The notes: a model not told the origin generated them from the letters alone. Positions 35,442-47,836 are shown, numbered from the stretch's first letter. The stretch: 64,000 nt of DNA from Dryas octopetala (GCA_963921425.1 OY992834.1:2294001-2358000), one strand, 5' to 3'. A program made the numbers and translations.

Positions 35442-36978
35442 ATGGTTCTCAAGTATGTTGTTCACTCTACACTGTTATCACTCTTTGCATTTATATATAT
35501 ATGTATGCATATATATGTACAAACAGAGTGCAAGCTGCATGTGGCTTTTTTATGGTAATATGATGAATGCGTATGTACGTAGCTCAGTAGCTGATCCTCA
35601 CGATGTGTTCATTACTTCATTATTTCAATTCATGATGGTGGGTAGATGCCAATGTTACAATGTATGTTGTATATGTGTTGTTTATTGATGATCCCTCTGT
35701 TTGGTTGTTGAGAAAAATGATGGCAAAATATGAAAATGACATCTTGGGACGTTGAGTGTAATGGACTGTCCAACCGGGTCATTGTGATCAACTCTATTTA
35801 TTTCCTTCTTGGATTGGTCAAATTGAATGAATGTGGCTTAATTTTGATTTATTACTTCTGATTGGTATTGGAAACATTCGGTATTTTCTAATTAGTTTTC
35901 ATCATTTGTGATGGTGTCTCCTCAAGTCCTCGATCATTATGAACACATTAGTATCAGCATTGATCAAATGGGGTTACGTAGAATCAACATTGATCAAATG
36001 GGTTACACAGAATTAACATTGATCAAATGGGGTTACATTAAATATCCCCTAAACTCATTTATGTTGTGGTAGCATTAAGACATAATCTATTACAAATTGC
36101 TCATGTAACCATTACTATGGTAGCTGGAGTTTGTTCAACAATCAGCAATTTTTTATTTTTTTCATTAAAAATTGTTGTAATGCAATTATTAATTGTTCGA
36201 TTTGGGATGTCAGGACTGAACTCTGCCGCTTCAGTGGGGGCAAGATATACCCTGGAAAGGGTATCAGATTTGTTCGATCTGATTCCCAGGTAAATGGTTT
36301 TTCAGTTTAAACTGTTTTATCTTCATTTGCTGCATGAAATTTTTTCTTTTTTTGATCAAATTAGGTGATCCTCTTTGCCAACTCTAAATGCAAGAGGTAC
36401 TTCCACAACCGACTGAAGCCAGCTAAACTTGCCTGGACAGCCATATACAGAAAGCAACACAAGAAGGTAATAAATTCTCATCAGAAAAAGCAAAACATTG
36501 GTTGAGAAATGAGAAGTGACCACAAGCTACTCGTACAAGTAATGAATCTATTTGGTGTTACATTACATAGTTTGGTTGGTAATTAATATGCGTGGAAAAA
36601 CAATATTACAAGGACCTTGCTGCAGAGACTGTTAAGAAGAGGCGTCGCACCACGAAAAAGCCTTACTGAAGGTCCATAGTGGGTGCTACTCTAGAGGTCA
36701 TACAGAAGAGGAGAAGTGAGAAACCTGAGGTTCGAGATGCTGCAAGAGAGGATGCTCTTCGGTATAAGCTCCTGATCTCTTCTTCTTTACTTGTTTTTCG
36801 ATGTTTAAATCATGTCATGTCATGTCATGTCATCAATGGTCATGCATTTATGCGCAGTGAATTTAAGGAGAGGATCAGGAAAACCAAGGACGAAAAGAAG
36901 GTGAAGAAGGCAGAGGTAATGGCCAAGTCCCAAAAGATTCAAAACAAGGGTAATATTATGCCAAAGGGTAAGCGATGA
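35442..36978 (+). pseudogene. RPL24: Ribosomal protein eL24 (RPL24) gene with a premature stop
   Basis: A cytosolic 60S ribosomal protein gene copy. Exons are 35442-35452, 36214-36289, 36365-36466, 36613-36761 and 36858-36978, each with GT-AG borders and matching phases. It begins MVLK, then [36 protein letters not shown] and RKQHKKDLAAETVKKRRRTT. At 36667-36669, after KKPY, the codon is TGA. Most eL24 proteins have serine there, so one C-to-G change explains it. The frame then continues cleanly ([15 protein letters not shown] and on) to a second stop at 36978. The C-terminus is also shorter than usual, ending MPKGKR without the glycine-rich tail. The exon 4 acceptor lacks a pyrimidine tract. 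Retained introns show a DNA-level duplication, not a retrocopy. A truncated 81-residue product covering the core L24e domain is possible. Confidence 0.88.
35956..36042. repeat. Short tandem repeat in eL24 intron 1
   Basis: Three near-identical units of about 30 bp centred on CATTGATCAAATGGGGTTAC lie inside the first intron of the eL24 copy. Confidence 0.8.
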
Positions 36979-38659
36979 ACACATTTCTTGATCATGAATT
37001 TCTACGTACTACTCATGTTTTCTTGTCGAGCAATTCTTTATTCTTTCATGGACTTGTTGAAGCTCGAGAATTAAATAAAAGAGTGACAGATGCCTTCATT
37101 TTCTCTTGGAGAAATAAAGTAATGTTTGACCTCCTCATAAATCACAAGTTCCTCTTCACTTTGAGAGAATTAATAGTAGATAATGATGGTATGGCCCGTA
37201 TGGGTCATGATAATGATAGATTTGGACATACCATCTGCTGACAATTGATTAAAATGCTTGAAAGTAAAATCAAGTTTAGAATGATTAGAACTTTCATGTC
37301 TGTGAACCCTTTACAAGAAATGGCCAAGAAAGCCCAAAAAAGTCTTCAGAAAAATCAAAAAAGAAAGAAAACAAATTATAAAGCCCACACGTATCAAAAT
37401 ATGAAGTCATCCTACCCTTTCTACAAGCTTCGGAAGAAGATGAAGAAAAAGTTGACAATTATGACCCTTAAAGTTCAATCCACTAAATTTGGACGGTGAT
37501 TCTTAAAAATAGAAAGTTCAAGCATGTAGTTGCTAATTTTGATGTGTTAACTGTTAAGGGTAAAGAATAAAGTTCAACTTTAGAATCAGCTAATGGTTTG
37601 ATTTGATGAGATGAGACCATTTTGCAAGCAAGAGCATATGTATATATGGTAAGAAGAATATTGAAACAATAAATAATCAAATTCGATCATTGATTTTGCA
37701 CAAATTTCACATAGAGCATATAATAATGTTGTAGTGCATTAGGTGCCAAATAAAAAACAAAAGTGATGCTCTTTTAATTAATCAACATAAAAACAAGCCA
37801 AACCCTCTACTTAATGAGTTTCTATGTGATATTTATATTGCCATAGCAGTTTCCAAGTTAAGAAAACATAAATAATGCATTATCTTTTGAGAGGAGATTT
37901 TGTCTTTTGTTTATTGTATTCTATTATGAATATTGCTTCAAAATATTAGAGCCCAAAACTACTCTTGCCTTGCAAGTTGCAACTTCAAACTACAAACTAA
38001 CTATTCTTGAAGTTTCTCTATTCTTTTATATAAAAAATAAATGATAATTGAATTCTAATCGTGAGTTCTATACTCATATTAGATTATGTTTTTTACTAAA
38101 ATTATATGTTCTTATGACTTTTTTAATTAACATGAATTACAATATGTGATTATCTTCTTTTATAAGTGTTTCTATTTTTATGGGAGAACTAATGGACAAC
38201 TTTGCTCTAATTTTTTGTTTGGTCTAATCCGGTTTAAAGTTTAAAGTTTAAACCGCGTTAGAAGCAACTAAAGTTTAAAGAGAGTAAGCGTAGAGTAGCA
38301 GCGATCCAGTGTGGCACGGCTTACCCTCCCGCGCCTAATAGGCCAATCATTCCAAGCATAGTGAGAAGACCACGTGACATAGCACGTGATCTATTGACGT
38401 GGAGAGGATTTATTGGCCCAAAACTTATGCATGTGCAGTACTAGCTTATGCAACACCATCATGGGGACTGTGACAGTTAGAAACCTGAAAAAATATGCTC
38501 AACCCACTTTCTTTGTGCATTCCATTAAAACCTTCCACCAACTCCATTAAAGCAAGTACACAAAGCTTTGAGGCAGCCCCAACTCAGCTCAGCTCCCAAA
38601 ATTGCTAATTTTCTAGAGGGAGAAGTAGTTTGTGAGAGAAAGCACCACAAACAAACAAA
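36979..38659. other. Intergenic region between eL24 copy and rhomboid gene
   Basis: AT-rich. Short lysine-rich open frames near 37245-37499 are not recognisable and look like chance. The last 100-150 bases should be the 5' leader of the rhomboid gene. Confidence 0.4.
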
Positions 38660-41313
38660 ATGCCTGTTGAAGCTGAAGATGTAGAGAACAGAGGAGTGAA
38701 AGACAGAGCAAGTGCAAGCTACCCATCGTCTTCGTATGTGATAGAGGACAGAGAGACCCAATGGACTTCTTGGTTGGTACCCATCTTTGTTGTGGCTAAT
38801 ATTGCTGTGTTCCTTGTGATCATGTACGTGAATAATTGTCCCAAGCACAATTCTGGGGTTGAGGGCAAGTGTGAGTTGAGGTTTCTTGGGAGGTTCTCGT
38901 TTCAACCTTTGAAGGAGAACCCTCTCTTTGGCCCTTCTTCTTCCACGTAAGATCCTTGGTTTTCTTTCATACCCACTTTCCAATTTTTCCTTTGTTGTTT
39001 GTTGGTTTTTCCAAATTTGGTACTGCTCTCTTTTTGATTCATTTGATATGATTGTGGATTGTGGTTAATTTGGTAGATGCATATATACGCAAGTTTCAAA
39101 TTTGGTATTTGCTCTTTTAAGTTTGCCTGAAATTGAATGACTCGATGTAACAAAAATATGGAATGGCTCGGGAAAACCTTACGAGAATCTGGGACATTTG
39201 TGTTTTGATTGGTTTGGGTGAAAATTCGGTGGTTATATATACACACACGTTTAAGTTAGTAAAATTTCTTCAAAATTTTAGTTTATAGTTACTTTATAGT
39301 TTTTTCAGCCTTTGAAATTCTTACTTCATGTTTCAGGCTTTCGGCTTAGTAGCTTACTAGGAATTGAGTTGGAAGTGTGGTTACTACATTAGCTTCCTAG
39401 TGAAACTAGGTGATCTTCTGATTGTGAAACGAGCTAACGATATGAGTGCCACGCTGTTTCCTTTATATATTTCGTGTGTTTCATTTTATATATCCAGCTG
39501 ATTATGACTGATTGTCTAAGACAAATTACTAAGTCCGGTTACTGCATATATATAAGCAGAGGGAGCTCCTAGGTTGGTTTTGTTTGTTGGTTTGTCTTAG
39601 GCAGACTGCCCTTTTGAAGAGGCATATTTAGTTTCAATACTGAGAAGACCCTAAGAAAAGAAGTACAACGCTTCTAGGGTTAGCCTTGTAGGGAGTTGTA
39701 GCAAACTTTATGAGGTGAAAGTTTTTTGTCTCAAAAGTGCAGCCATTGGATACTCAACATAGTGCTTGTGAAAGCTAACTGACAATCTTTCCAACATTTA
39801 AAATGTCCTGCTTTTTTACTAGAAGTTTATAGATTTATTACTAGTGTTATACTGTTATCTGAACTACTTGGTTCTTCCAATGAGTAACTGACCAAGTACC
39901 AACTACATCTATTTTCAGAGTTGGTTGTTTTGAAGTTTGTAACTAATGCAACCAAGTTTTCTATTATTCTCTGAAAACTCTGTTATGTTTTCAATTGAGC
40001 TACTTTAGTGTTTTCATTCCTGCCCCCTCTCCCTCAAACCTCATGCAGCTATAATAATAAATAATCTTTTCCCACTTTCGAAGATTGGAGAAGTTAGGAG
40101 CTCTGGAGGGGACTAAAGTTGTGCATAGGCATCAAGGATGGAGGCTTGCCACTTGTATTTGGTTGCATGCTGGCTTAATTCATCTGCTTGCTAACATGCT
40201 GAGCCTGGTCCTCATTGGAATTCGCCTAGAGCAGCAATTTGGGTTTGGTAAAGCTTAGTATTATTTTGACTATCATTATCTTTTGAGAGTGTGTGTGTGT
40301 GTGTGTGTGTGGGAGGGAGGATGAAAGAGAATCTCATTATTTCCAATTCGATTGGAAGCACTACTACTGGACTCAATAGTTGTTATAATTTCGCAGTGCG
40401 AATTGGAGTTATATACCTTTTATCTGGATTCGGTGGGAGCATACTTTCCTCCCTTTTTATTCGAAAGAACATCTCTGTTGGTGCCTCTGGTGCTCTCTTT
40501 GGGCTTCTTGGAGCAATGCTTTCAGAACTAATTACTAATTGGACTATTTATACCAACAAGGTAAGAAATGCTCTCCCCTTTCAACTCTGTAAAGTGCTAG
40601 AAAAGGAAAGTGCTGATATTGTTAGTCATTATCGTATAATGACTAACAGTATGAGCATTATGGTAGAATCAAATTCAATATTCGATTTCCTCGTTGACTT
40701 TAGCTTTATTTGCTTCCACAGGTTGCAGCTCTTCTCACTCTTCTGGTCATCATTGTCATCAACCTTGGCCTTGGAATTTTGCCACACATAGATAATTTTG
40801 CCCACATTGGTGGGTTTCTAACAGGATTGCTCATTGGGTTTGTCTTGATGCCCCGTCCTCAGTTCGGGTGGTTAGAGCAGCACAATCTTCCTGCCGGTGC
40901 CATTGTCAAGACCAGATACAAGGCTTACCAATATGTGTTATGGCTTCTTTCTGCTGTTCTGCTGATTGTTGGGTAAGTTACTATCTCTTTAACACTTAAA
41001 AGAGTTTGTCATGGTCACAACTGATATGGTTTTGGAACCCCAAGAAAATGGAATAAATTTAAGTTATTTATCTAAAAGATCAACTAGGCTGTGGCCCATT
41101 TTCATGTTATGGAAAATCAGGAAAGACATAACGAAATGAGTTTTCTTTCAAATGGTTGGAGTTATTTTGAAAGCCTTGTTATTCAACCATACATGCAGGT
41201 TGACAGTTGCATTGGTGATGCTGTTCCGGGGGGAGAATGGGAATGACCATTGCCATTGGTGTCACTACCTCAGTTGTGTACCCACATCTAGATGGGATTG
41301 TGAAGAAAATTAA
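38660..41313 (+). CDS. Rhomboid-like intramembrane serine protease
   Basis: A polytopic membrane protease that cuts substrates within the bilayer. Plant homologues (RBL1, RBL2 and others) sit in the Golgi or other secretory membranes. Exons are 38660-38946, 40084-40247, 40397-40560, 40722-40972 and 41199-41313; they join in frame to give 326 residues. The first hydrophobic segment is [20 protein letters not shown] near residue 40. Family motifs are GWR (114-116), HxxxN (H129 to N133), the catalytic GASG with Ser181, and the catalytic His233 in FAHIGGF. The C-terminus is cysteine/histidine rich ([10 protein letters not shown]), as in several plant rhomboids. Both catalytic residues are present, so it is predicted to be active. 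The first intron is over 1.1 kb. Confidence 0.92.
40291..40311. repeat. GT microsatellite
   Basis: A (GT)10 tract inside the second intron of the rhomboid gene. Confidence 0.9.
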
Positions 41314-41698
41314 AGATTCTTAGCAGAGACTTCTCTTTTATTTGGGTGAAGCCATATGGGGTTTTCTTTTTCTCCTATGTAAATGCTTAGTTGTTTTAGA
41401 AACTGGTTTGCTTTACCTACATCATGGCCTGCTCAGGATATCAGGGTAATGTTGTATTTGTTTTGGATTGGATATTGAAATTTATGCCATATTTTATATA
41501 CTGCTATATTATATTGGCTCGATTATCAAAGTTGAGTTCAGTACCTGTTTGTTTTCTATTAGGAAAAACAAAAAATCTAAACAAAGAAGAGACATCCTCA
41601 GAGTAGGAACCAAAAACACAAAAAAAAAACCCCCCATCCCTGTTTATGTTTGTGAGCTAAAAGCCTAAAATGAAGAAGAATAAAAAACTAATAAACAC

Positions 41699-41772
41699 TG
41701 GCGTCGCCCGGACTCGAACCGGAGACCTTCAGTGTGTTAGACTGACGTGATAACCAACTACACCACGACACC
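41699..41772 (-). tRNA. tRNA-Val (AAC)
   Basis: A 74-nt nuclear tRNA gene. The acceptor stem is GGTGTCG pairing with CGACGCC (one G-U) and discriminator A. The anticodon stem is TCAGT/ACTGA around the loop CTAACAC, so the anticodon is AAC. The T loop is TTCGAGT. There is no intron and no encoded CCA. It lies about 390 bases past the rhomboid stop. Confidence 0.95.
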
Positions 41773-41911
41773 TTGATGGCAAGACTTTCCCTAATATATT
41801 TTGATATAATAATACTATTAGCTAGGCCTGCTCAGTATGGCTAAGAGACTCATTCAACCTTCATGAAGACCACACGTTTTTTATTTTACACCAACCCAAC
41901 GTTACCCGCAG

Positions 41912-41919
41912 TATAAAAA
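41912..41919 (+). promoter_or_regulatory. TATA box of the lipid-transfer protein gene
   Basis: TATAAAAA lies 60 bases before the first ATG of the lipid-transfer protein (41972), which fits a short leader. Confidence 0.5.
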
Positions 41920-41971
41920 AATGTTGTTGTGCTTGCGTACCAAACTAGTTGGGGGAGGTGGAGGTTAATTG

Positions 41972-42450
41972 ATGGAATTTTGCAAAATGGGGAGCCATAA
42001 AATGATGATCGGAGTGTTGATGTTGTCATCGTGGACGGTGGCATTGGTGTCTAGCACCGTAGAGTGCTCGGCGGTGACCGCGTTGGTCTCAACTTGCTAC
42101 ACATTTATCACGTACGGGACACCAGACCCCTTTCCGGGGTCTCCATGCTGCAATGCCATGGCCAGTTTGAAAGTTATTGCTGACACCATTGAAAATCGGA
42201 GATTTGCATGTAGATGCTTGATGGGCCTCATTTCCACATACAACCCAAATGCCTATGCTATTGCTACTTTGCCAGACTTTTGTCAAGTCTCTTTGGGTTT
42301 CAACATCGATCCTAATACTGATTGCAACTCGTAAGTTATAATTACTCTCTCACACACTGTCACACCCAAATGCCTTCATAGTTAATTAGCACCCACTCCT
42401 TTTGTCCACTTGTCTAATCATGTTTTACATCTTGGTGCAGCATCCAATGA
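41972..42450 (+). CDS. Non-specific lipid-transfer protein, secreted
   Basis: A small secreted protein of the plant lipid-transfer/8-cysteine family, which binds lipids in a hydrophobic tunnel in the cell wall or cuticle. Exon 1 is 41972-42330 and exon 2 is 42441-42450, giving 122 residues ending DCNSIQ. The second exon has only 10 coding bases; an intron just before the end is common in this family. A second ATG at 41990 (MGSHKMMIG) gives a more usual signal peptide. All eight cysteines are present in the order C, C, CC, CxC, C, C. The central segment FPGSPCCNAM is typical. The precise subtype and ligand are unknown. Confidence 0.85.
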
Positions 42451-42540
42451 GTTGGGCTAATTAAACGAATGGGCCTGGATGCAGAGAAGAGGAGGGAGAG
42501 TCAAGTCTTGGGCTGATGGAAATCTGAATAAAAGAAACTG

Positions 42541-42742
42541 CACTCGGTTATTTATATATGATTCTTGTACGCAGTCCCATAATGAGTAGGAAAAGGATTT
42601 TTTTTTTTTGTTGTCCTCGGAAAGGTAGGATTGCAGGGAAAAAAGGGGCTATATGCCTATAAAGCCGTGAAAGAGATGGTTCAAGCCCAGGTTCTGTGAC
42701 AACACTTATGATTCGCTTACTAATGAAACTGTGGGATCTACT
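42541..42742 (+). repeat. Dispersed repeat R, copy 1
   Basis: Shares CGGTTATTTATATATGATTC, a CAGTCCCATAATGAG block and the core around CCTATAAAGCCGTGAAA and GTTCAAGCCCA with copies at 46631-47236 and 49954-50346. No coding sequence. Confidence 0.7.
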
Positions 42743-42773
42743 GATTCTCTGATTGCGAATTTGTGATACGAGG

Positions 42774-42846
42774 CATATATACATATATACAGACATACAT
42801 ACATACATACATACAAACCCACATACATATACATGCATACATTCAT
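42774..42846. repeat. Interrupted CATA microsatellite
   Basis: Repeated CATA units, the best run being (CATA)6 near 42795-42818. Confidence 0.85.
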
Positions 42847-42995
42847 ACGGGCAGCATGCCAAACGCAGTATATGAAATTTTAAAAAACCAAACGCAATAT
42901 ATCATATATGTACTAATTTAATACCAAAAGAGTCACTGCCTTGCTTAATTAACAAGGCCTTGTTTAATTAACTAATTAAGAAGGGGATAAGAGTT

Positions 42996-43500
42996 TAGTG
43001 CTCTCTAAAAATTATTATTTATACATCACAGACAACGAATCAGCGCTAGACTCGGCGGGGTCCTTGACACTGCTCCATGCACAAAAGCCAATAAAAGAGG
43101 GTGTAGACTCCATCTTTTTTAATAACTTTTGTTTACAAATATATAGTTTCAGGTTGAATATGAATGTGGTGTATGTGTGCATCCACTGTGACAGGCAGAT
43201 TCGAACGGCCACCGACATAAAAGAGCATCAGGATGCCAAGCACAAAAGGCTAGTGCTCTCTAAAAATTATTATTTATACATCACAGGCAACAAATCAGCG
43301 CTAGACTCGGCGGAGTCCTTGACATTCCTCCGTGCACATATGGCCTTTTGTGCTTGGCATCTTGATGGTCCTTCTTGTTGGTGGCTGTTCGAATCTGTCT
43401 GTTACAGTGGATGCACACATACACCACATCCATATTCAACCTGAAACTATATATTTGTAAACAAAGTTATTAAAAGAGATGGAGTCCACACCCTCTTTTA
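42996..43500. repeat. Long palindrome 1 carrying a C2H2 zinc-finger fragment
   Basis: Inverted arms at 43092-43250 (159 bp) and 43343-43500 (158 bp) flank a 92-base spacer. The spacer is mostly an 88-bp block (43251-43338) that occurs again just outside the left arm (42996-43083). The layout is block, arm, block, inverted arm. Each arm encodes the same finger in opposite directions: ATG at 43160 on plus (VCIHCDRQIRTATDIKEH) and ATG at 43433 on minus (VCIHCNRQIRTATNKKDH). The spacing is C-x2-C-x12-H-x4-H. TTTCAG just before the coding part looks like a splice acceptor, as if an exon end was captured. Confidence 0.85.
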
Positions 43501-43914
43501 ATTTTTTGGTCGAAATGATACTTTCATTGCAGGAAAAATTTCAGAGAAAAATGCAGGGTCTAGTCAAGGAAAGATAAAGCAAAATATAGAAACGAAGGGA
43601 GGTAGGTGAGAGGGAGGGTCGGCGTGTGAGGGGCTGGGGGCAGTGGAGTGACAGCAGAAGAGGGAGGGCAGGGGAAAGGGGAAAAGGGGGTGGCGGCGGC
43701 TAACTCTCAAACCTGCTACCCTAGAGAGAAAACCTTCTATCCGTAGTGTATCACATGCATAAGTATATATACTGAGTAGTGAGCATATATTTATATCTTA
43801 ATGTATGTCTCATTCAAAGTTAACATTTGGTTATTACCATCACGGCATCACCCTAGTGCAAACCTAATTAATTGAGTTTATTAGTCATATAATCATGATA
43901 TAATTTCTTGGGGT

Positions 43915-45228
43915 CATATTCATATATAATCTACTTTTTGTTTTTTGCACTTGGGTTGGGATAGGGATTTGATGGGACATGAGATCGAGTAAGTAGGGGC
44001 CTAGGCCCGACCTGCTCCTGTTAAGCAAACCAAGAACATGAATTTTCTCTGTTTTGATGCCCAACCCTGGCACATTAATGTATCCATATATTGTTCCTCT
44101 CTTTTAAATAAAAAACGAAGGGTTATGATGGCCTAAACCTACATGGCCATTAATGGAAAACCTCTACAGTCTACATGGTCTAAACCTATATGCATGTGAA
44201 GGGTCATGATGGATTAATGTAAGAGAATGCCATAAAGCCCACAACTGGGCAAAAGGGTAGCGTAAGTGATAGCCATACATACACTGATTTCTTCATTTTT
44301 GACCAATTAATAGGCAATTTATGAAAACCAAATAAAGTGATCGAAGTGATACAACATAATAATTTGAACACAACACTGGCCTTCTATATAATTTGGACAC
44401 AATTAATTTGGTCCTTGACCTCGATATTAACTAGATTAAATTCCTACTAATTTATATTACACTAGGATTTGAGATAGACATTGGAATTTCTTGGTAAAAA
44501 GTAAAAGAACAAACAAATACTCAAAGCAACAGGAAACAGCTAGTCAAGATAGGACTGTTGGAACCAACATTAAGGCCCTATTTTGGAAAAAAAAAAAAAA
44601 AAAAAAAGGAGTAGAGAAAGGAAAATATATAAATAGAAAAAGTTGAACTTGAAGTACTGTCATGAGTGGCCTATGCTATAGCCTATAGGTGGTCCCATAA
44701 CTATTTTTTTTATCAAATATTTATATACATCTAAAAACAACTTAATTTTTTGTTTGAATTTTAGATTTATAATTGATATAAAAAAAATGTGATAAAACTT
44801 TTTTGTTGTTTCTACCTGAGAAAGTTGTTATTGCCATGAAATTAAACCTTTATTCATTGAGGATACATTTACCTTATCTCTATTAATGCATTTTCCTTCA
44901 TGAAAATTTGAAAATAATTGCAAAAGCATGATTATTGCTGGTGCCCTCAACGGATTGCAAGGCAAAAGATTCAGAGATCATAAGCAAGTATGTACTTTTA
45001 GCACCAAAAACTTGAAAGAAAATTTAAAATTTCTACACATGCATAATAAATAATTTATATATTTAGTAGTTGAGTGTAATTACAGTAGTAAATAATTATT
45101 ATTTGCCAAAAATACAGTGATGATGAATCATGATTAGCACATTACATCACAATCTCTTGCATGAAAATTGAAACCCTCTACAAGAGATGGAGACAAGTTT
45201 TGGGATGGGGACCATACTAAGTGATAGG
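43915..45228 (+). repeat. Dispersed duplicated segment, copy B
   Basis: The second copy of the segment at 6077-7177, same orientation, with the same landmarks from CTTTTTGTTTTTTGCAC to GGGATGGGGACCA. It has its own additions, including a long poly-A near 44588-44607. The last landmark, GATGGGGACCATACT, also appears at 49918, where it runs into repeat R. Confidence 0.65.
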
Positions 45229-46630
45229 TAGTGCACCCTATGTGTCTTACCAAATTGGATCTACCTTCTTTGTGACTCAGCTAACCTTTCCTCCTACTGT
45301 TTGACCGTAGAACATGATTTTAAACCTCATATAATATATAAAATGATACTATGGTTTTATCCATAATCCATTTACCAAAATCAGTCAAAATCAGTCAAAG
45401 CTGGACATATCACATATGGACGTTATTTTCTCTAAACTTAAATGTCCATTAACTTTTTCATAGTAACACCATATGATTTGTCTTCTTATATATCTGAGTT
45501 ATAGGTTAAATTTTATATGGTTTGCCTTTTTTCTATAAAGAAGTAACACGTACACTTTATATAGTTTGCCTTCCATTTGGTTTACATGGTTTGGCTTCCA
45601 TCTGAACAAATTAAAAGGATGTTAAAGAAACATAGTCGATCAAGAAAAAAAAAAAAAGATTTGATAAATGGTATTAATTAGAGAAACATTTATTTGCATT
45701 AATTGATAAAAGAAGTTCTTCATAGTGATCATTGTGAAGCGTTAAGAAAAATGAAACTGATTACTCATAATGTGTAGGTTAATTGTTATTATATGAGAAC
45801 CATATATATATATAGAGGCTCATATAGCTTAAGACCAATCTTAAAATTTACTCTGTGACTTGTACAAGAGATAACTAATTAATCTTTAAACCGTCTAACC
45901 AACACAATTAGTTGAAAGAAATGATTATATTTTGCGCTAGACTAGGTTGGATATCTGGTGCACTGTCTTCATGGCCCCACAATTAAGCTGAAGAGAGACT
46001 TAATTATTAGCCAATTCTAAAGTTGTAAATCGTTTGTCTATACATTTTGGTGGCATCCCAAAAATTAACCAAAAAAGACATTTAATTAAAACCCCTGATC
46101 GACCACCCTTTATAAATAATGCCATGCATGCATGCATATATGTTTGTAAGATTGGCACTGGCTAGCAGAAATATATGCATCCAATCTTATTTGCTCATTT
46201 TCTTGAAATCTGACTTTTTGGGAGCTTCAATTTCCAACACTCCTATAAATCTATAATTCATTCGCCCACAAGTACACATCTTTTACACTCTACAGACCCT
46301 GTAAATTAAAAGGCAACTACATCAATAATTACCAAAGGTCCCGCATAAACAAATGCTTGGAAACAAACCATGTACTTTCGCATACAAGTATTAAAAGAAT
46401 AATTCTACCCCCAAACTAAAATAGACTATATTAATCCAATGCTTTACTAGCTAAATAATCATGTAACGGTGAAGTCAATCAGAATTCAAGAGTGAAGGCT
46501 GAAGGGCCGGTGAGAGAAATTAAATAAAGAATGCAGGGGCCCTATATTATATATATATGACGCAACATGCAGGGTTCTAAGAATTAGAGTACGTATTGAA
46601 CATATATAATTTGAGTATATATTTGAGAAA
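45229..46630. other. AT-rich intergenic sequence
   Basis: No gene, RNA or repeat structure I can support apart from short AT microsatellites. Confidence 0.4.
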
Positions 46631-47236
46631 CAACTTTGAGCTAAAGCGGGATTAATATTTATATAATTTGATTTACGTGTGAAATTAGGATATATATATA
46701 TATTATGATAGGTACAACTTGCAATAACTTTGAGAAACATACCTGAATCCATAGCAGATCGAAGAAGATTTTTTTTCTTATTTTTCGGCTGGGAAAACTT
46801 AAAAGGTGATTGGAAGTAGTTCCAGATTGATCACGAAAACAAGGTATGAGGCTAAAATAAAAGAAATTTGACTCGATTATTTATATATGATTCTTGTACG
46901 TAGTCCCATAATGAGGAGACTGATGATCTTCATTAACATTATGAAACTGATTACTCTTTTTATAAGCACGACCCACGGTAGCCCTAGTCCTGAAACCTAT
47001 AGGAAATAGAGACCGACTTAGTCTTCATCGAAAATTGTGGTGGCCCGGCCCGGCCCAGCAATAGGCCTTACGGAAAAAGAGGGCTCTATGCTTATAAAGC
47101 CGTGAAAAGAGGGTTCAAGCCCAAGTTCTGTGACAACTGACAACACTTTATAATTTATATGATTTATCTTCTTATATATTCTAAGTTATATAGGTAACAC
47201 CTTATATTCTGATTACCAGCAAACACTGCCTCATAA
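46631..47236 (+). repeat. Dispersed repeat R, copy 2
   Basis: The longest copy. Matches 49954-50346 from CAACTTTGAGCTAAAG through ACTTTGAGAAACATACCTGA, GATTGATCACGAAAA, GGCCCGGCCCAGCAATAGG, TATAAAGCCGTGAAAA and GATTACCAGCAAACA. An extra stretch near 46857-47030 is absent from copy 3, and part of it is shared with copy 1. Confidence 0.75.
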
Positions 47237-47836
47237 GTTTTGCATTGATACAATTGCAGATACGTTCAAGCAGTTCAAGTACTATGAACTATGAAGCAAT
47301 GTTTGCTGGAAATGAAGGCTAATAAAAATTAAATTGAAAAATATTTGGAAATTCACCACTAATTTAGGACAAAGGCTATTATAATGTAAGAACACACACA
47401 GGGTGAGTCTAGAATTTGCGGAATCTCGTGGACCTTTTGATTTTGGTGTATATGTCTATATGACATAAAAAATTGAACCTTTGTAGAGCCTTTCAACACA
47501 TAGCCCAAAACTTTATTTGAAATGACCTGGCGGACCTCCAATTTGGATTGTACCCACTTTATTACTGATATAAACTCGACTTTATTACTTAATCAGGATT
47601 ATCTCAAAAAACCCCAGGATTATATATATGACTTTGGCAAAAAAAATCCATTGCACTCTAATTATTAGGACGCTGCCCAGACCCTATGTCAAGTCATATA
47701 TAATATAAGGCTTATGTGTTGGATTAATGTAATCTAATTTAGTCAGGGAGGAGTTAATCTTTCAATGTTGTATTGTTAACTGTTTTTTATTCTTTCTCAG
47801 ATTGGGTGGAAAAGTTTCTGAATCTTCAAAACTAGT

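Noticed and set aside
37245..37499. Lysine-rich 84-codon frame after the eL24 copy
   Set aside because: Composition reflects A-rich DNA; no known motif and no splice link to eL24.
42998..43444. 148-codon open frame through palindrome 1
   Set aside because: It has no ATG at its start and crosses arm, spacer and inverted arm; only the finger part looks protein-derived.
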